Origin: Sphingomonas citri
Lineage (GTDB): Bacteria; Pseudomonadota; Alphaproteobacteria; Sphingomonadales; Sphingomonadaceae
Length of the DNA: 64,000 nucleotides
Assembly (NCBI RefSeq): GCF_019429485.1
Contig: NZ_JAHXZN010000005.1
Location: forward strand, 124,001-188,000
Reading direction: 5' to 3'
The notes beneath the pieces were generated by a model. The model ran no database searches. It was not told the DNA's origin and was given only the letters and a program-made list of their open reading frames with translations. Every line of letters starts with the position of its first letter. Within the stretch, counting starts at the first letter, position 1. The translations under genes and the position numbers were made by a program. Below, piece by piece: positions 51,832 to 59,847 of the stretch.

Positions 51832-53081
51832 CGATGCTGCGCGAGATCAACTTCGACGGGATCGTCGGACCGAGCCACAATTACGCCGGGCTCAGCCCCG
51901 GCAATCTCGCCGCCACCGCCAATGCCGGCGCGGTGGCGCACCCGCGCGCCGCGGCGCTGCAGGGGGTGGCGAAGATGCGCGCCAATCTCGCGCTCGGGCT
52001 CGCCCAGGGCGTGCTGCTACCGCACCCCCGCCCGGATCACGACTGGCTCGCCGCGCTCCACACCGATTATGCCGCGGCAGCGCCCTTCCTTCGCGCGCGT
52101 GCCCTGTCCGCCTCGGCGATGTGGACCGCCAACGCCGCGACCGTCTCGCCGGCGGCCGACACCGAAGACGGTCGCTGTCATCTCACCGTCGCCAACCTCG
52201 TGACGATGCCGCATCGCAGCCACGAGTGGCCCGCGACGCTGGCGCAGCTGCGCCTCGCCTTCGCGCACCCCGCCTTCGCGGTGCACGCCCCCGTCCCTGC
52301 CCCCTTCGGTGACGAGGGCGCCGCCAATCACATGCGGCTGTGCGCCAGCCATGGCGCTCCCGGTATCGAGCTGTTCGTCTACGGCGCCACGGGCGGCCCC
52401 TTCCCCGCGCGTCAACACCTCGAGGCAAGCCGCGCCGTGGCGCGCGCGCATCGGCTCGACCCGGCGCGCACCCTGTTCGTCGAGCAGGCCGAGGCGGCGA
52501 TCGCGGCGGGGGCCTTCCACAACGACGTCGTCGCGGTGGCGAACGAGCGCGTGCTGCTGGCGCACGAGCAGGCCTTCGCCGATCGCGCCGGCGTGCAGCG
52601 GGCGCTCACAGCGCTGCTGCCCGAGGCGGAGATCGTCGAGGTGCCCGCCGCCGAGGTGACGCTGGAGGACGCGATCGGCTCCTACCTATTCAACGCGCAG
52701 CTGGTGACACCGCCGGATGGCGCGACGACACTGATCGTGCCCGAGGAAGCGCGCGCCAACCCGCGCGTCTGGGGCTGGGTGCAGCGCCACCTCGCCGGCA
52801 ACGGCGCGATCCGCCGCGTCGAGGTGGTCGATGTCCGCGAGTCGATGGCGAACGGCGGCGGCCCGGCCTGCCTGCGGCTCCGCGTCGTGTGCGATCCGAC
52901 GACGGTCGATCCCCGTTTCCTCGTCGACCCGAGCCGGCTCGACATGATCGCGAAGGTGATCGAGCGCCACTGGCCCGAGTCGATCGCGCCCGAGTCGATC
53001 GGGGATCCGCGGCTGATCGCGAACATCGAGACGGCGCGGCGCGCGTTGCTGGAGGTGCTGGGGCTGGAGGAGCTGGGGTGA
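51828..53081 (+). CDS. astB: N-succinylarginine dihydrolase AstB
   Basis: A 417-residue guanidine-modifying enzyme for the second step, removing CO2 and ammonia from succinylarginine. The start EINFDGIVGPSHNYAGLSPG is diagnostic; the catalytic set includes Glu and His in ANHMRLC and later FHNDVVAVANERVLL, and the Cys lies near the end in NGGGPACLRLRVV. Length is canonical. It ends the ast cluster; astC (transaminase) and astE are not in the window. Confidence 0.95.
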   Translation: MTMLREINFDGIVGPSHNYAGLSPGNLAATANAGAVAHPRAAALQGVAKMRANLALGLAQGVLLPHPRPDHDWLAALHTDYAAAAPFLRARALSASAMWTANAATVSPAADTEDGRCHLTVANLVTMPHRSHEWPATLAQLRLAFAHPAFAVHAPVPAPFGDEGAANHMRLCASHGAPGIELFVYGATGGPFPARQHLEASRAVARAHRLDPARTLFVEQAEAAIAAGAFHNDVVAVANERVLLAHEQAFADRAGVQRALTALLPEAEIVEVPAAEVTLEDAIGSYLFNAQLVTPPDGATTLIVPEEARANPRVWGWVQRHLAGNGAIRRVEVVDVRESMANGGGPACLRLRVVCDPTTVDPRFLVDPSRLDMIAKVIERHWPESIAPESIGDPRLIANIETARRALLEVLGLEELG

Positions 53082-53183
53082 GGTGTGGTCCGAATGGCCT
53101 GTGCCAAGCACGATCGGCGGATCGGAACGCCGCTCCCGCTCCATCTTTGCGCTTGATTGACCTTCGACCATTATGAGCCACGT

Positions 53184-53477
53184 GTGACCCGCCGCACACC
53201 GCCTTTTTCCCGAAGCGCGCCCGCCCGCCCCGGCCTCTGGCGCCGCTTCAAGCGGCTGTTCGCGGTCAAGACCAAGTTCGAGGCCTTTCTCGTGATCTAC
53301 GCGCTCGCCACCGGGGCGGTAGAGCGCGGCTTCGGCTATGTGCATCGCCTGCCCGGCGCGAGCGGCTGGCTGATGTTCGCCGCGTGCACCGGAGTGGTCT
53401 TCATCGCCGGCGGCAAGATACTCGATGCGGTGGAACGCGACGAGCACGACCGCGATGCCGGTCTTGATATGTTGTAA
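53184..53477 (+). CDS. Small membrane protein, 97 residues
   Basis: A basic N-terminal region (RPGLWRRFKRLFAVKTKFEA) precedes two hydrophobic segments, AFLVIYALATGAVERGFGY and ASGWLMFAACTGVVFIAGG, and a charged tail (ERDEHDRDAGLDML). The GTG at 53184 is chosen as start; an in-frame TTG at 53157 is an alternative. I recognise it only as a conserved-looking sphingomonad inner-membrane protein. It ends inside the putative operator of the next gene. Confidence 0.6.
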   Translation: MTRRTPPFSRSAPARPGLWRRFKRLFAVKTKFEAFLVIYALATGAVERGFGYVHRLPGASGWLMFAACTGVVFIAGGKILDAVERDEHDRDAGLDML

Positions 53478-53480
53478 CAT
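53469..53480. promoter_or_regulatory. ATGTT-GT-AACAT palindrome upstream of the ZnuD-like receptor
   Basis: A perfect 12-bp inverted repeat 35 bp before the receptor start (53515), overlapping the previous stop codon. The half-sites resemble the AT-rich TGTTA/TAACA half-sites of the zinc repressor Zur, but the spacing is shorter than the usual Zur box, so the assignment is tentative. Confidence 0.4.
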
Positions 53481-53514
53481 TGCGCTAGAGGAGCGGTTCC
53501 AGTCGGAGTCGTTC

Positions 53515-55683
53515 ATGAAGAAGATCCTCCTCGCCGCGGTCGCGCTTTCGCCGCTTGCCTCTCCTGCCGCCGCTCAGACCAACCCCGTGCCTGCCGCCCC
53601 GAGCGAGGCCGATGCGAGCGGCGGTGCCGGTACCGCGCGCCAGCGCGATCCGCACCGCTCCGACGACGTGATCGTCACCGCGCCGATCCGCCAGAGCGAG
53701 TCGGACGTGCTGCAAGGCACCTCGGTGCTGAGTGGCGCCGAGCTGACCCGCGAGCTGCGCCCGACAATCGGCGAGACGCTGGCGCGCCTCCCCGGCGTGT
53801 CCGCCACCTCGTTCGGCCCGAGCGCGTCGCGGCCGATCCTTCGCGGCTTCCAGGGCGATCGCATCCGCGTGCTGACCGACGGCATCGGCTCGATCGACGT
53901 CTCGAACACCTCGGTCGACCATGCCGTCGTGATCGATCCGCTGCTGGCCGAGCGCGTCGAGGTGCTGCGCGGCCCGTCGGCGCTGCTGTACGGCTCGTCC
54001 GCGATCGGCGGCGTGGTCAACGTTGTGGACCGCCGCATCCCGCGCGCCATTCCGGAGAACGGCTATCGCGCCGACGCGATCGGCAGCTACGGCAGCGCCG
54101 CGGACGAGCGCTCGGTCGGCGCCGCGGCGGACGCGCAGGTCGCCGGGCCGCTCGTGCTCCACGTCGACGGCTCCTACCTGAAGAGCAACGACCTGCGCAC
54201 CGGACGCGGCTACCTGCTGTCGCCGCAGGCGCGGGCCGCCGCGCTCAGCCAGGTCGGTCTGCCGCAGGACAGCGACGAGCCGATCGACTTCGCGGCCTCG
54301 GCCGCGCTGCGCGATCGGCTGCCCAACTCGGCCGCGGAGACATGGACCGCGGGCGTCGGCGCCTCGATCATCACCGACACGGGCAACCTCGGCGTGTCCT
54401 ACAGCCATTATGACAGCCTGTACGGCGTGCCGATCCGCTACGCCACCGAGGTCGGCCAGGAACAGGAGGCGCCGCGGCTCAGCGTCGTCCAGAACCGGGT
54501 CGACCTGCGCGGCGAGGTGCAGACGGGCGGCGGCTTCCTCGATCGCATCCGCGTCCGCGCCGGCCACGCCACCTATCGCCACTTCGAGCTGGAGGAGGAT
54601 GGCAGCGTCGGCACCGCCTTCTACAACAACGGCCTCGAAGGCCGGCTCGAGCTGGTGCAGGCCAATCGCGGCGGCTGGCAGGGTGCCAGCGGCGTGCAGT
54701 TCTTCAACCGTCAGTTCAACGTGGTAGGTGACGAGGCCTTCCTGCCGCGCAACGAGACCAACCAAGTCGGCCTCTTCACGCTGCAGCAGGTGTCGCTCGG
54801 CGGCTTCCGCGCCGAGGGCGGGCTGCGTTACGAGACCACCGACCTCGCCGCACGCGCGCCCGGCGTGGACACGCGCTTCTTCAACGGCACGCGCTCGTTC
54901 GACGCGCTGTCCGGGTCGCTCGGCGCCTCCTACGAGGTCGCGCCCGACGTCCGCATCGGGCTCAACGGCTCGCACACCGAGCGCGCGCCCTCGGCCGAGG
55001 AGCTGTTCGCCAACGGGCCGCACGCCGGCACCCAGGCCTATGAGCTCGGCAGCCCCGATTTCAGGCTGGAGAAATCCTGGGGCCTGGAGGCGACGCTGCA
55101 CGCGCACGGCGATGGCTTCAGCCTCGACGCTTCGGCCTATTACAACTGGTTCAGCAACTATATCTCGGAGAACCAGGTCGACCAGTCGGTCTGCCTCGCG
55201 CGCTCGGACGAGGTCGACCTGCCCTGCTTCCAATATCAGCAGCAGGACGCCCGCTACTACGGCTTCGAGGCGGACGCCTCGCTGCGGCTGGCGCAGGTCG
55301 GCGGCTATACGATCAACGCCGATTTGCTCGGCGACTATGTCCGCGCCAATATCGTCGACCAGGGGCCGGTGCCGCGCATCCCGCCGGCGCGCGTGCTCGG
55401 CGGCATCGAGGCACAGGGCGAGCGGCTCGGCGGGCGGGTCGAGGTGGAGCATGTCTTCCCGCAGAACCGCACCGCGGCGTTCGAGACGCGCACCGACGAC
55501 TATACGATGACGAACGCCTCGCTGTCGTTCCATCCCTTCGGCAGCGCCAGCGACCGCACCAGCATCCTGCTCTCGGCGAACAACATCTTCGACGTGCTGG
55601 CACGACGCCACTCGAGCTTCCTCAAGGATTTCGCGCCGCTCGCCGGGCGCGACGTGCGCGTGACGTTGAAGGTCGGGATCTGA
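53515..55683 (+). CDS. TonB-dependent receptor, ZnuD-like
   Basis: A 722-residue outer-membrane receptor. The signal peptide is residues 1-21 (MKKILLAAVALSPLASPAAAQ). The plug shows DVIVTAPIRQSESDVLQGTS, ETLARLPGVSATSFGPSASR, PILRGFQGDRIRVLTDGIGS and VEVLRGPSALLYGSSAIGGV. The barrel includes a two-cysteine loop (VCLARSDEVDLPCFQYQQQD) next to RYYGFEADASLRL, an arrangement I associate with the zinc receptor ZnuD. Zinc, or zinc-bound heme or peptide, is a reasonable but unproven substrate. A possible metal-regulated operator precedes it. Confidence 0.88.
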   Translation: MKKILLAAVALSPLASPAAAQTNPVPAAPSEADASGGAGTARQRDPHRSDDVIVTAPIRQSESDVLQGTSVLSGAELTRELRPTIGETLARLPGVSATSFGPSASRPILRGFQGDRIRVLTDGIGSIDVSNTSVDHAVVIDPLLAERVEVLRGPSALLYGSSAIGGVVNVVDRRIPRAIPENGYRADAIGSYGSAADERSVGAAADAQVAGPLVLHVDGSYLKSNDLRTGRGYLLSPQARAAALSQVGLPQDSDEPIDFAASAALRDRLPNSAAETWTAGVGASIITDTGNLGVSYSHYDSLYGVPIRYATEVGQEQEAPRLSVVQNRVDLRGEVQTGGGFLDRIRVRAGHATYRHFELEEDGSVGTAFYNNGLEGRLELVQANRGGWQGASGVQFFNRQFNVVGDEAFLPRNETNQVGLFTLQQVSLGGFRAEGGLRYETTDLAARAPGVDTRFFNGTRSFDALSGSLGASYEVAPDVRIGLNGSHTERAPSAEELFANGPHAGTQAYELGSPDFRLEKSWGLEATLHAHGDGFSLDASAYYNWFSNYISENQVDQSVCLARSDEVDLPCFQYQQQDARYYGFEADASLRLAQVGGYTINADLLGDYVRANIVDQGPVPRIPPARVLGGIEAQGERLGGRVEVEHVFPQNRTAAFETRTDDYTMTNASLSFHPFGSASDRTSILLSANNIFDVLARRHSSFLKDFAPLAGRDVRVTLKVGI

Positions 55684-55730
55684 GGCGGGCGAGCGCGGGT
55701 CTCGATCGGCCAGTGTGAGCCGTCGACGAG

Positions 55731-55804
55731 CTCTTGCGGACGCAGGAGTCCCAGGCCATCAGCACGTCGCGTGCGGCTCTGGGCTCCGGCCTGCGCCGGA
55801 GCAC
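55731..55804. repeat. Interspersed repeat, CTCCTGCG family (copy 2)
   Basis: It begins with a degraded CTCTTGCGGACGCAGGAGTC and ends GGGCTCCGGCCTGCGCCGGA followed by GCAC, the same ends and spacing as the copies at 30.9 and 63.1 kb. It fills the gap between two convergent genes. Confidence 0.5.
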
Positions 55805-55807
55805 GGT

Positions 55808-56410
55808 TCAGAACAGCGGGCGGAGCGGTGACGGCCGCTCGTTGAGGGCGACCAACGTCGCGCCGCCGCGTTCGTCGAGTGCCAGCGTGGTGACCGATCC
55901 CGGATCGCAGCCGAGCTGGAACATGCGCTCGAAGCCCAGCCCGAGCCAGTGCGCCACCGCACCGCGGATGATGTCGCAATGGGTGACGCACAATGTCGCC
56001 CCCTCGCCGACAGCGGCGAGGAAGTCGACCGCGCGCGCCACGGCCTCGCCCATCGTCTCGCCGCCCGGGCAGCGCGCGCTGCCGCGCTCCGCGTTCCACC
56101 GCTGCCAGTCCGGATCGTCCGCCAGTGCGGCGAAGTCGCGGCCCGTGAAGGCACCGAAGTCGACCTCGTCGAGCGCCGGAGCATGGACCACGCCGAACCC
56201 ACGCGGCTGCGCCACCGTTGCCGCGGTCTCCACCGTTCGGCGGCGCGGGCTGGCGTAGATCGCGCTCACGTCGGTGCCGGCGAGGTGACGCGCGAGCGCG
56301 GCCGCTTCGTCACGTCCGCGCCTGCTCAGCGCGATCTCCGATCGGCCGCTGAGCACGTGACCGACCTCCTCATGGGTCCCGTGACGGGCAAGCAGCAGGA
56401 GCCGTGTCAT
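55808..56410 (-). CDS. Histidine phosphatase (phosphoglycerate-mutase superfamily)
   Basis: A 200-residue enzyme with the phospho-His motif LLARHGTHEE (His about residue 10), the second arginine in YASPRRRTVETA, the acid Glu in DEVDFGAFTGRD and the C-terminal VTHCDIIRGAV histidine. The active site is complete. Branch assignment (alpha-ribazole phosphatase CobC or another small-molecule phosphatase) is unclear. ATG 56410 is chosen over a GTG nine bases upstream. Confidence 0.88.
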   Translation of the reverse strand: MTRLLLLARHGTHEEVGHVLSGRSEIALSRRGRDEAAALARHLAGTDVSAIYASPRRRTVETAATVAQPRGFGVVHAPALDEVDFGAFTGRDFAALADDPDWQRWNAERGSARCPGGETMGEAVARAVDFLAAVGEGATLCVTHCDIIRGAVAHWLGLGFERMFQLGCDPGSVTTLALDERGGATLVALNERPSPLRPLF

Positions 56411-56471
56411 GGCGCGCACCTAGCACGACTCGCGTAGATCAGGAGAAAATTTCGGCTCCTCAACAACTTAG

Positions 56472-56496
56472 GGAACCAAGCTAAGTAGAAGATGTT
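56472..56496 (+). promoter_or_regulatory. Candidate EcfG-type stress promoter of the glycosyltransferase operon
   Basis: GGAAC (56472-56476), 16 bases, TGTT (56493-56496): the -35 is perfect (extended GGAACC) and the -10 has one mismatch to CGTT. It lies 98 bp before the first gene, in the only sizeable gap, and parallels the promoter at 26422-26446. Confidence 0.55.
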
Positions 56497-56594
56497 CCTC
56501 TTCCTGTAACCAAGCGGCAACGTGGCCGCTTGTCGTTGATCTCGATCAGTCGGCCCGGGGCGGCCCGATCGAACGAGCGAGTGGGAGGGTGAAG

Positions 56595-57707
56595 ATGGAG
56601 ACGGTTCTCATCACCGGCGGCGCCGGGTTCATCGGGCGCTTCGTCGCCGACGAACTGCTCGCGCGCGGCAACAAGGTGCGCGTGCTCGACAGCCTGATCG
56701 AGCAGGTCCACGGCGACGTCGACCGTCCCCCGCTCCTCAACGACGAGATCGAGCTGATCCGCGGCGACGTGCGCAACGGCGACGTCGTCACCAAGGCGCT
56801 CGACGGCGTCGACAGCGTCATCCACTTGGCCGCCGAGGTGGGCGTCGGCCAGTCGATGTACGAGGTCGAGCGCTACACCTCGACCAACGACGTGGGCACC
56901 GCGGTGCTGTTCGAGAAATTGATCGACAAGCCGGTGCGCCGCGTCGTCACCGCCTCGTCGATGTCGATCTACGGCGAGGGGCTGTACCGCGACGCCGACG
57001 GCGCGCTGGTGCAGGACGCCGAGCGCAAGGGCCTGCGCGACGGGCTCAGCAACTGGGAGCCGGTCGACGCGCAGGGCCGCCCACTCGCGCCGGTCGCCAC
57101 CCCCGAGTGGAAGCAGCCCAACCTCGCCTCGATCTACGCGCTTAACAAATATGTGCAGGAGCGCACCACGCACATCATGGCGGCGCCCTACGGCATCGAG
57201 GGCGTCTGCCTGCGCCTGTTCAACGTCTATGGCCCCGGCCAGGCGCTCTCCAACCCTTATACCGGCGTGCTCGCGATCTTCGCCTCGCGCCTGCTCAACG
57301 GCCAGCAGCCGATGATCTTCGAGGACGGCGAGCAGCGCCGCGACTTCGTCCACGTCTCCGACGTGGCGCGCGCCTTCGCCGACGCGCTGGTGCTGCCGCA
57401 GGCGGTGGGCGGCACCTTCAACATCGGCTCGGGCCACGACCGCTCGGTCACCGAGGTCGCCACCGAGCTGGCGCGCGCCATGGGCAAGAACGACCTCACC
57501 CCCGAGATCGTCGGCAAGGCGCGCATCGGCGACATCCGACATTGCTTCTGCGACACGTCGCTGGCGCAGGACAGGCTCGGTTTCGCCGCGACGCAGGACT
57601 TCACCCAGGGCCTCGCCGAGCTGGCCGAGTGGGTCGCGCAGCAGACCGCGGTCGACAAGGTCGCGACGATGCGCGCCGAGCTCGAGAAGCGCGGGCTGGT
57701 GGCATGA
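56595..57707 (+). CDS. NAD-dependent nucleotide-sugar epimerase/dehydratase (first gene of the glycan operon)
   Basis: A 370-residue extended SDR. The cofactor motif is TVLITGGAGFIGRFVADELL (residues 3-22), with D34 in VLDSLIEQ and HLAAEVGVGQSM. The catalytic Ser-Tyr-Lys is at SSMSIYGEG and Y-x3-K in IYALNKYVQE, and LRLFNVYGPGQ follows. It resembles UDP-glucose-4-epimerase-type enzymes with an unusual insertion (DGLSNWEPVDAQGRPLAP). ATG 56595 follows GGGAGGG. It overlaps the next gene by ATGA. The sugar is unknown. Confidence 0.9.
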   Translation: METVLITGGAGFIGRFVADELLARGNKVRVLDSLIEQVHGDVDRPPLLNDEIELIRGDVRNGDVVTKALDGVDSVIHLAAEVGVGQSMYEVERYTSTNDVGTAVLFEKLIDKPVRRVVTASSMSIYGEGLYRDADGALVQDAERKGLRDGLSNWEPVDAQGRPLAPVATPEWKQPNLASIYALNKYVQERTTHIMAAPYGIEGVCLRLFNVYGPGQALSNPYTGVLAIFASRLLNGQQPMIFEDGEQRRDFVHVSDVARAFADALVLPQAVGGTFNIGSGHDRSVTEVATELARAMGKNDLTPEIVGKARIGDIRHCFCDTSLAQDRLGFAATQDFTQGLAELAEWVAQQTAVDKVATMRAELEKRGLVA

Positions 57708-58765
57708 CGGCGCCGATCCTCGTCACCGGCGGGGCCGGTTTCATCGGATCGAACCTCGTCGACCGGCTCGCCGCCGAGGGGCATGACGTCACCGTCTATG
57801 ACGCGCTCGCGCGTGCCGGAGTCGAGCGCAACCTGGCCTGGCTGCAGCAGCGCCACGGCCAGCGCGTCCGCTTCGTCCACGCCGACGTGCGCGACGTCGC
57901 GCGCCTCGCCGACGAGGTGGCGCGGTCGCGGGCGGTCTTCCACTTCGCGGCGCAGGTGGCGGTGACCACCAGCCTCGACGACCCGGCGGACGATTTCTCG
58001 ACCAACCTTACCGCCACCTTCCAGCTGCTGGAGGCGCTGCGCACGCGCGCGCCGCACGTGCCGCTGATCTTCGCCTCGACCAACAAGGTGTACGGCGATC
58101 TCGCCGATCTCGACTTCGCGCTCGAGGACCGCGCCTATGTCCCGACCGGCGCGGACGTGCGCGCGCACGGCATCGGTGAGACGCGCGCGCTCGACTTCCA
58201 CACGCCCTACGGCGTGTCCAAGGGCGCGGCCGACCAATATGTGCTCGATTACGCGCGCAGCTTCGGGCTGAAGACCTGCGTCTTCCGAATGAGCTGCATC
58301 TACGGGCAACGCCAGATGGGCACAGAGGACCAGGGCTGGGTCGCCCATTTCCTGATCCGCGCGCTCGATGGCCAGCCGATCACGCTCTACGGCGACGGCC
58401 ATCAGGTCCGCGACATCCTCGACGTGCGCGACGCCGTGAACGCCTATGTCGCGGCGTGGCAGCGGATCGACCAAGTAGCGGGGCGCGCCTTCAACCTCGG
58501 CGGCGGGCCCGCCAATGCGGTCAGCCTGCGCCGACTGCTCGACCATATCGCCGCGCTGATCGGCCGCCCGGTCGATCTGCGCCTGTCCGACTGGCGCGCG
58601 GGCGACCAGCGCTATTTCGTCGCTGACGCTCGCGCCGCGATCGGCGCGCTCGACCTGCCGGCACGGCGCGATTGGCGCGACGGCGTGGCGGCGCTGGCCG
58701 ACTGGCTCCAGGCGCAGCGCGACGAGAGCGGCGCCAGCGCGCCGCGGATCGAGGTCGCGGCGTGA
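57704..58765 (+). CDS. CDP-paratose 2-epimerase-like nucleotide-sugar enzyme
   Basis: A 353-residue extended SDR. ILVTGGAGFIGSNLVDRLAA is the cofactor loop; ASTNKVYGDL and Y-x3-K in TPYGVSKGAADQYV form the active site. SCIYGQRQMGTEDQGWVAHF is close to the hallmark of CDP-paratose/tyvelose 2-epimerases (RfbE), whose reaction inverts C2 of a CDP-hexose. Whether the substrate here is CDP- or another NDP-linked sugar is open. The start overlaps the previous stop (ATGA), and its stop overlaps the next start (GTGA). Confidence 0.88.
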   Translation: MTAPILVTGGAGFIGSNLVDRLAAEGHDVTVYDALARAGVERNLAWLQQRHGQRVRFVHADVRDVARLADEVARSRAVFHFAAQVAVTTSLDDPADDFSTNLTATFQLLEALRTRAPHVPLIFASTNKVYGDLADLDFALEDRAYVPTGADVRAHGIGETRALDFHTPYGVSKGAADQYVLDYARSFGLKTCVFRMSCIYGQRQMGTEDQGWVAHFLIRALDGQPITLYGDGHQVRDILDVRDAVNAYVAAWQRIDQVAGRAFNLGGGPANAVSLRRLLDHIAALIGRPVDLRLSDWRAGDQRYFVADARAAIGALDLPARRDWRDGVAALADWLQAQRDESGASAPRIEVAA

Positions 58766-59847
58766 CGCGACGGTTGCTGATGACCGCGGACGCGGTCGGC
58801 GGCGTGTGGCAATATGCGATCGAGCTGGCGCGCGGGCTGGCACGCGACGGCTGGGCGGTCGACCTGGCGTCGCTCGGGCCGGCCCCATCGCGCGCGCAGC
58901 GGCTCGAGGCCGATCAGGCGGGCGTCACCCTGCTCGACACCGGCCTGCCGCTCGACTGGCTCGCAAGCGACGCGCGCGAGGTGATCGCCGCCGCCGACGC
59001 GGTGGCACGGCTGGCGCGGGAGCGCGGCGCGGATCTGGTCCAGCTCAACCAGCCGGCGCTGGGCGTGGCGAGCTTCGCCATGCCGGTGGTCGCGGTGGTG
59101 CACAGCTGCGTCGCGAGCTGGTGGGAGGCGGCGGGCGACGGCCCGCTGCCGCCCAGCCTGCGCTGGCAGACCGATCTGGTCGCGCGCGGCCTGGCGCGCG
59201 CCGACGCCGTCGTGGCGCCGAGCACCGCGCTCGCCGCGACCGTCTACCGCCTCTATCCCAAGGTGCCGATCCCGCTCGCGATCCACAATGGCCGTTCGCT
59301 GCCGCCGGCGAGCGGGCCGATGCACGACTTCGCTTTCACCGCCGGCCGGTTGTGGGACCGCGGCAAGAACGTCGCCACGCTCGATCGCGCGGCGGCGCGG
59401 CTCGGCATCCCGTTCAAGGCCGCGGGCGCGGCCACGGGGCCGCACGGCGAGCACGCCCGCGTCGAGCATCTCCACCTGCTCGGCCATGTCGGCGACGAGG
59501 TGATCGCGGGCTGCCTCTCGGCGCGCCCGGTGTTCGCCTCGGCCGCGGTGTACGAGCCGTTCGGGCTGGCGGTGCTCGAGGCGGCGCTGGCGGGCTGCCC
59601 GCTGGTGCTCTCCGACATCCCGACCTTCCGCGAATTGTGGGAGGGGGTCGCCACCTTCGTGCCGGCGGACGACGCGCTCGGCTTCGCCGCGGCGATCGAG
59701 GAACTGGCCGGCGACGTCCCGCTGCGGGTCGCGCGCGGGGCGCTCGCGCGCCGCCGCGCGCTGACCTACACGCCCGAGCGCAACCGCCGCGCGATGGCGA
59801 CGCTGTACGACCGGCTGATCGACGGCGGCGCCAAGGTGGCGGCATGA
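58762..59847 (+). CDS. GT4-family glycosyltransferase of the glycan operon
   Basis: A 361-residue GT-B enzyme. The N-terminal domain begins LLMTADAVGGVWQYAIELAR; the donor domain shows FTAGRLWDRGKNVATLDRAA, HLLGHVGDEVIAGCL and the E-x7-E segment YEPFGLAVLEAALAGCPLVL. The GTG start at 58762 overlaps the previous stop. It is cytoplasmic and likely acts on a lipid-linked or soluble acceptor. It is the only non-CgeB-like transferase of this operon. Confidence 0.9.
   Translation: MTRRLLMTADAVGGVWQYAIELARGLARDGWAVDLASLGPAPSRAQRLEADQAGVTLLDTGLPLDWLASDAREVIAAADAVARLARERGADLVQLNQPALGVASFAMPVVAVVHSCVASWWEAAGDGPLPPSLRWQTDLVARGLARADAVVAPSTALAATVYRLYPKVPIPLAIHNGRSLPPASGPMHDFAFTAGRLWDRGKNVATLDRAAARLGIPFKAAGAATGPHGEHARVEHLHLLGHVGDEVIAGCLSARPVFASAAVYEPFGLAVLEAALAGCPLVLSDIPTFRELWEGVATFVPADDALGFAAAIEELAGDVPLRVARGALARRRALTYTPERNRRAMATLYDRLIDGGAKVAA

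Noticed and set aside
53485..55611. 708-residue open frame on the minus strand
   Set aside because: Antisense shadow of the ZnuD-like receptor; the receptor frame has a signal peptide, plug and barrel motifs.
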